From assembly GCA_009784825.1 (NCBI GenBank), contig WQXO01000006.1, forward strand, positions 62,001-126,000: a stretch of 64,000 bases of DNA, read 5' to 3'. This stretch comes from Oscillospiraceae bacterium. GTDB taxonomy: Bacteria; Bacillota; Clostridia; Oscillospirales; Ruminococcaceae. The notes below the pieces were generated by a model that saw only the letters and a program-made list of their open reading frames with translations, was not told the DNA's origin and ran no database searches. This document shows, piece by piece, positions 61,976 to 64,000 of the stretch. The position numbers and the translations under genes are program-made. Numbering within the stretch: the first letter of the stretch is position 1; each line of letters starts with the position of its first letter.

Positions 61976-63250
61976 TTACAGAGCTTGTTCGATGTCTTTT
62001 AATAAATCGTCAAGAGTTTCTAACCCAACCGATATTCTTACGTCGCCGCCGCTTATTCCGTTAAGCCGCATGTATTCCTCGGATAATTGGCTGTGGGTGG
62101 TTGTGGCGGGGTGGGAGACCTGTGTGCGTATGTCGCCTAAGTTTGACACGTTTTGAATAAGCTTTAAGCCGTTCATGAAAGACGCCGCTTTTTCCTTACC
62201 GCCCTTAAATCGGAAGCTGAATACACTGCTCGCACCCTTGGGCATGTATTTGTTGGCTAAGTCATAGTATTGTGAGCTTTTAAGTGACGGGTAGTTGACC
62301 TGCTCGATTTCGGGGCGGGATTGCAGGAATTCGGCGACTGCTAATGCGTTTTGGCAGTGCCTGTCCATTCTGAGGGAAAGCGTTTCCACCCCTTGCAGTA
62401 CCAAGAATGAGTTAAACGGGGCAAGGCAGGAGCCTAAGTCCCTCATGATTAACGCCCTTAACCGAAGTATAAACGCCATGCCGCCTAAGTCGGCGAATAC
62501 TAAGCCGTGGTAGGACACGTCCGGCTCGTTGTAAAGCGGGAAACGGGGATTGTTCTTAAAATTGAACTTGCCGCTGTCAATAAGAATACCTGCCATGACC
62601 TGCCCATGCCCCGAGAGATATTTTGTGGCGGAATGGACTGTGAAGTCTGCACCGTATTCAAAGGCACGGCATAGGTAGGGGGTGTTAAATGTACTGTCAA
62701 CCAAAAAGGGTATACAGTGTTTATGTGCGATGTTTGCTATGCTTTCTATGTCTGATATGTTGGCGTGGGGGTTGCCGATTAGTTCTGTGAAGAACAGCTT
62801 TGTTTTATCGGTGACTGCCTCCTCCCATGCTGAGAGGTCGTCCGGGTCGACGAATTTTACGGTTATGCCGAGGCGTTTTAAGGACACGCCGAACATGTTC
62901 ACCGCTCCGCCGTAGATATTACGGGAGGATATAACCTCGTCCCCCGCTCCGGCAAGGTTTACGATTGCATTAAACATTGCCGCATGACCCGACGAGAACG
63001 CCAATGCACCCACCCCGCCCTCTAAAGCGGTAATCCGCTCCTCAAGGAATGCGTTAGTCGGGTTGGTAATCCGTGTGTATATGTTGCCGGCTTCTTTCAG
63101 TTCAAACAGCTTTTGGGCGTGTTCGGTGCTGTCATAGTAATATGCGTTAGTCTGGTACAGCGGCGGGACAACCGAATGGCTCTGCTCGTCCCCCCCGTAG
63201 CCTGCGTGAATCATCTTTGTTTCAAACCCGTAGCTTGCACAGTCTTTCAT
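61976..63250 (-). CDS. metY: O-acetylhomoserine aminocarboxypropyltransferase (MetY)
   Basis: The 424-residue PLP enzyme of the Cys/Met metabolism family makes homocysteine (or methionine) from O-acetylhomoserine and sulfide. Evidence: [28 protein letters not shown], and the PLP lysine in [10 protein letters not shown] near residue 208, with a [14 protein letters not shown]-terminal block that is typical. ATG 63250 follows AAAGGA and is preferred over one 15 bases upstream. No SAM riboswitch is visible in the short leader. Confidence 0.93.
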   Translation of the reverse strand: MKDCASYGFETKMIHAGYGGDEQSHSVVPPLYQTNAYYYDSTEHAQKLFELKEAGNIYTRITNPTNAFLEERITALEGGVGALAFSSGHAAMFNAIVNLAGAGDEVISSRNIYGGAVNMFGVSLKRLGITVKFVDPDDLSAWEEAVTDKTKLFFTELIGNPHANISDIESIANIAHKHCIPFLVDSTFNTPYLCRAFEYGADFTVHSATKYLSGHGQVMAGILIDSGKFNFKNNPRFPLYNEPDVSYHGLVFADLGGMAFILRLRALIMRDLGSCLAPFNSFLVLQGVETLSLRMDRHCQNALAVAEFLQSRPEIEQVNYPSLKSSQYYDLANKYMPKGASSVFSFRFKGGKEKAASFMNGLKLIQNVSNLGDIRTQVSHPATTTHSQLSEEYMRLNGISGGDVRISVGLETLDDLLKDIEQAL

Positions 63251-63331
63251 CTGTTTTCCTTTCATTTTTGCGAAATAGTTAAAATTTGGTTACAATTTTA
63301 AAAAAGGCTTTTATTTTTGTAAATATTCTGC

Positions 63332-63337
63332 TATAAT
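63332..63337 (+). promoter_or_regulatory. Probable -10 box of the dacF-type gene
   Basis: TATAAT with a poor -35 (TTTTAT) 17 bases upstream, 59 bases before the ATG. Confidence 0.4.
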
Positions 63338-63395
63338 AGTTATTGGAAATTTATTACATTATATATTATAATATAAAACAGGGGGGTTTGTCCAT

Positions 63396-64000
63396 ATGAT
63401 TATGAAAAAAAATATTATTGTTTTTTCGACAATATTTTTAACCATTGCCGTTTTATTTAGTGGACAAGCGGGTTTCATGGCTTTTTCCGAGACTTTGGGC
63501 GATGAAAATAATGATGAAAATTCCTCAACCGTTGCGGCGAGCAACGACGATATTACCGTTTTGGGCGGAATTCCCCCCGCCGGAACGCTCCACAGTGAGG
63601 GTATTTTTGTGGTTAATGCCAATACCGGAATTCCCATTTATGCGAAAAATGAGCATGAAAGGCTTCCGCCTGCCTCCACCACTAAGATTATGACCGCCCT
63701 GATAGTCCTTGAGAAGGTCGCTGACCTTGACGAGATTGTAGCTATCTCCTCGCTTTGTGCTGATGAGTTTTGGAATAAAGATGTTCCCAATAAGTATCTT
63801 GAGGGGAATGCCGCCGGGATTATGCCCAACCAGACTAACCTGACCTATCGGGATTGCCTTTATGCACTTTTGCTGTCCTCCAGCAATTATGCGGCGAATA
63901 TATTAGCCTTTAACGTCGGCGGCAAGGGTGGGGACGCTTTTGATGTGTTCATGAAAATGATGAACGATAAGGCAATGGAGCTTGGCTGTCAGAACACCAA
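63396..64000 (+). CDS. D-alanyl-D-alanine carboxypeptidase, DacF/PBP5 type (3' end outside window)
   Basis: I translated 201 codons. A signal peptide (IVFSTIFLTIAVLFSGQAGF) is followed by the penicillin-binding SxxK motif ASTTKIM (Ser94, Lys97) and the SxN motif SSSNYAAN (Ser162, Asn164). The third, KTG, would lie beyond the window edge. The enzyme trims the terminal D-Ala from peptidoglycan stem peptides; DacF forms act in sporulation or growth. The ATG at 63396 follows a run of six G (63381-63386). Confidence 0.92.
   Translation, partial: MIMKKNIIVFSTIFLTIAVLFSGQAGFMAFSETLGDENNDENSSTVAASNDDITVLGGIPPAGTLHSEGIFVVNANTGIPIYAKNEHERLPPASTTKIMTALIVLEKVADLDEIVAISSLCADEFWNKDVPNKYLEGNAAGIMPNQTNLTYRDCLYALLLSSSNYAANILAFNVGGKGGDAFDVFMKMMNDKAMELGCQNT

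Noticed and set aside
63251-63395. SAM riboswitch before metY
   Set aside because: The interval is short and AT-rich and shows none of the stems of an S-box.

Overview
The window looks like chromosomal DNA from a spore-forming, Gram-positive anaerobe of the Clostridia, probably near the Oscillospirales. The evidence is a tripartite GerA/GerB/GerC germinant receptor, a CwlD-like spore-cortex amidase, GTP-type PEP carboxykinase, the YmfF/YmfH M16 pair, a MoxR/DUF58/transglutaminase operon, sigma-A promoters near TTGACA-17-TATAAT, and strong GGAGG ribosome binding sites. No rRNA, CRISPR array or complete insertion sequence was seen. The window opens inside lgt and closes inside a DacF-type D,D-carboxypeptidase gene.

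Layout. 1-7.3 kb holds core genes: lgt, ymfH/ymfF, pckG and feoA/feoB. 7.3-16.5 kb is an accessory-looking stretch starting at a tRNA-Glu gene. It carries a zinc-ribbon protein, two PIN-domain toxin/antitoxin-like pairs joined by a direct repeat, a hairpin-rich non-coding stretch, a coiled-coil membrane protein and a five-blade repeat protein. It then carries a sigma-factor operon with a small protein and three tandem paralogues I cannot assign, followed by a second sigma factor with its membrane anti-sigma-like partner. 16.5-21 kb is a YetF/DUF421 gene divergent from gerA-gerB-gerC. 21-26.4 kb has a small NPDTG-tailed surface protein and the MoxR/DUF58/transglutaminase operon. 26.5-27.2 kb is a solo polymorphic toxin (type 50) with a probable immunity gene. 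27.3-32.7 kb has a ZIP transporter, a Na/Pi cotransporter and a DUF6320/acyltransferase/esterase cluster. 32.8-38 kb is a uronate catabolic operon (KDPG aldolase, KDG kinase, uronate isomerase) with three passenger genes. 38-41 kb has radA and a TetR-controlled flavin module. 41-44 kb has cwlD, a tocopherol-cyclase-like protein and a FAD/Rieske oxidoreductase. 44.4-47.7 kb is a large cysteine-rich surface protein ending in NPNTG. 47.9-64 kb is mostly housekeeping: galE, lysS, greA, an S41 family protein, ftsX, ftsE, a CdaR-like regulator, metG, a DUF362 protein, a polysaccharide deacetylase, a YdbC/PC4 protein, a metallophosphoesterase, metY and dacF.

The most interesting signals are these. 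(1) The sigma factor/triple-paralogue/ECF-anti-sigma block at 11.4-16.5 kb has no function I recognise. (2) A small palindromic element (stem GGGCGAA/TTCGCCC or a compensated variant, then CTAC) occurs five times, three of them in frame inside radA, metG and the DUF362 gene. (3) The solo Ntox50-type toxin and its partner are driven by a perfect consensus promoter. (4) Two enzyme-family members appear to have lost catalytic residues: a transglutaminase with Cys to Ser, and an S41 protein with Lys to Asp. (5) The surface-anchor signals are of NPxTG type. All functional calls come from reading motifs by eye; no database search was run.
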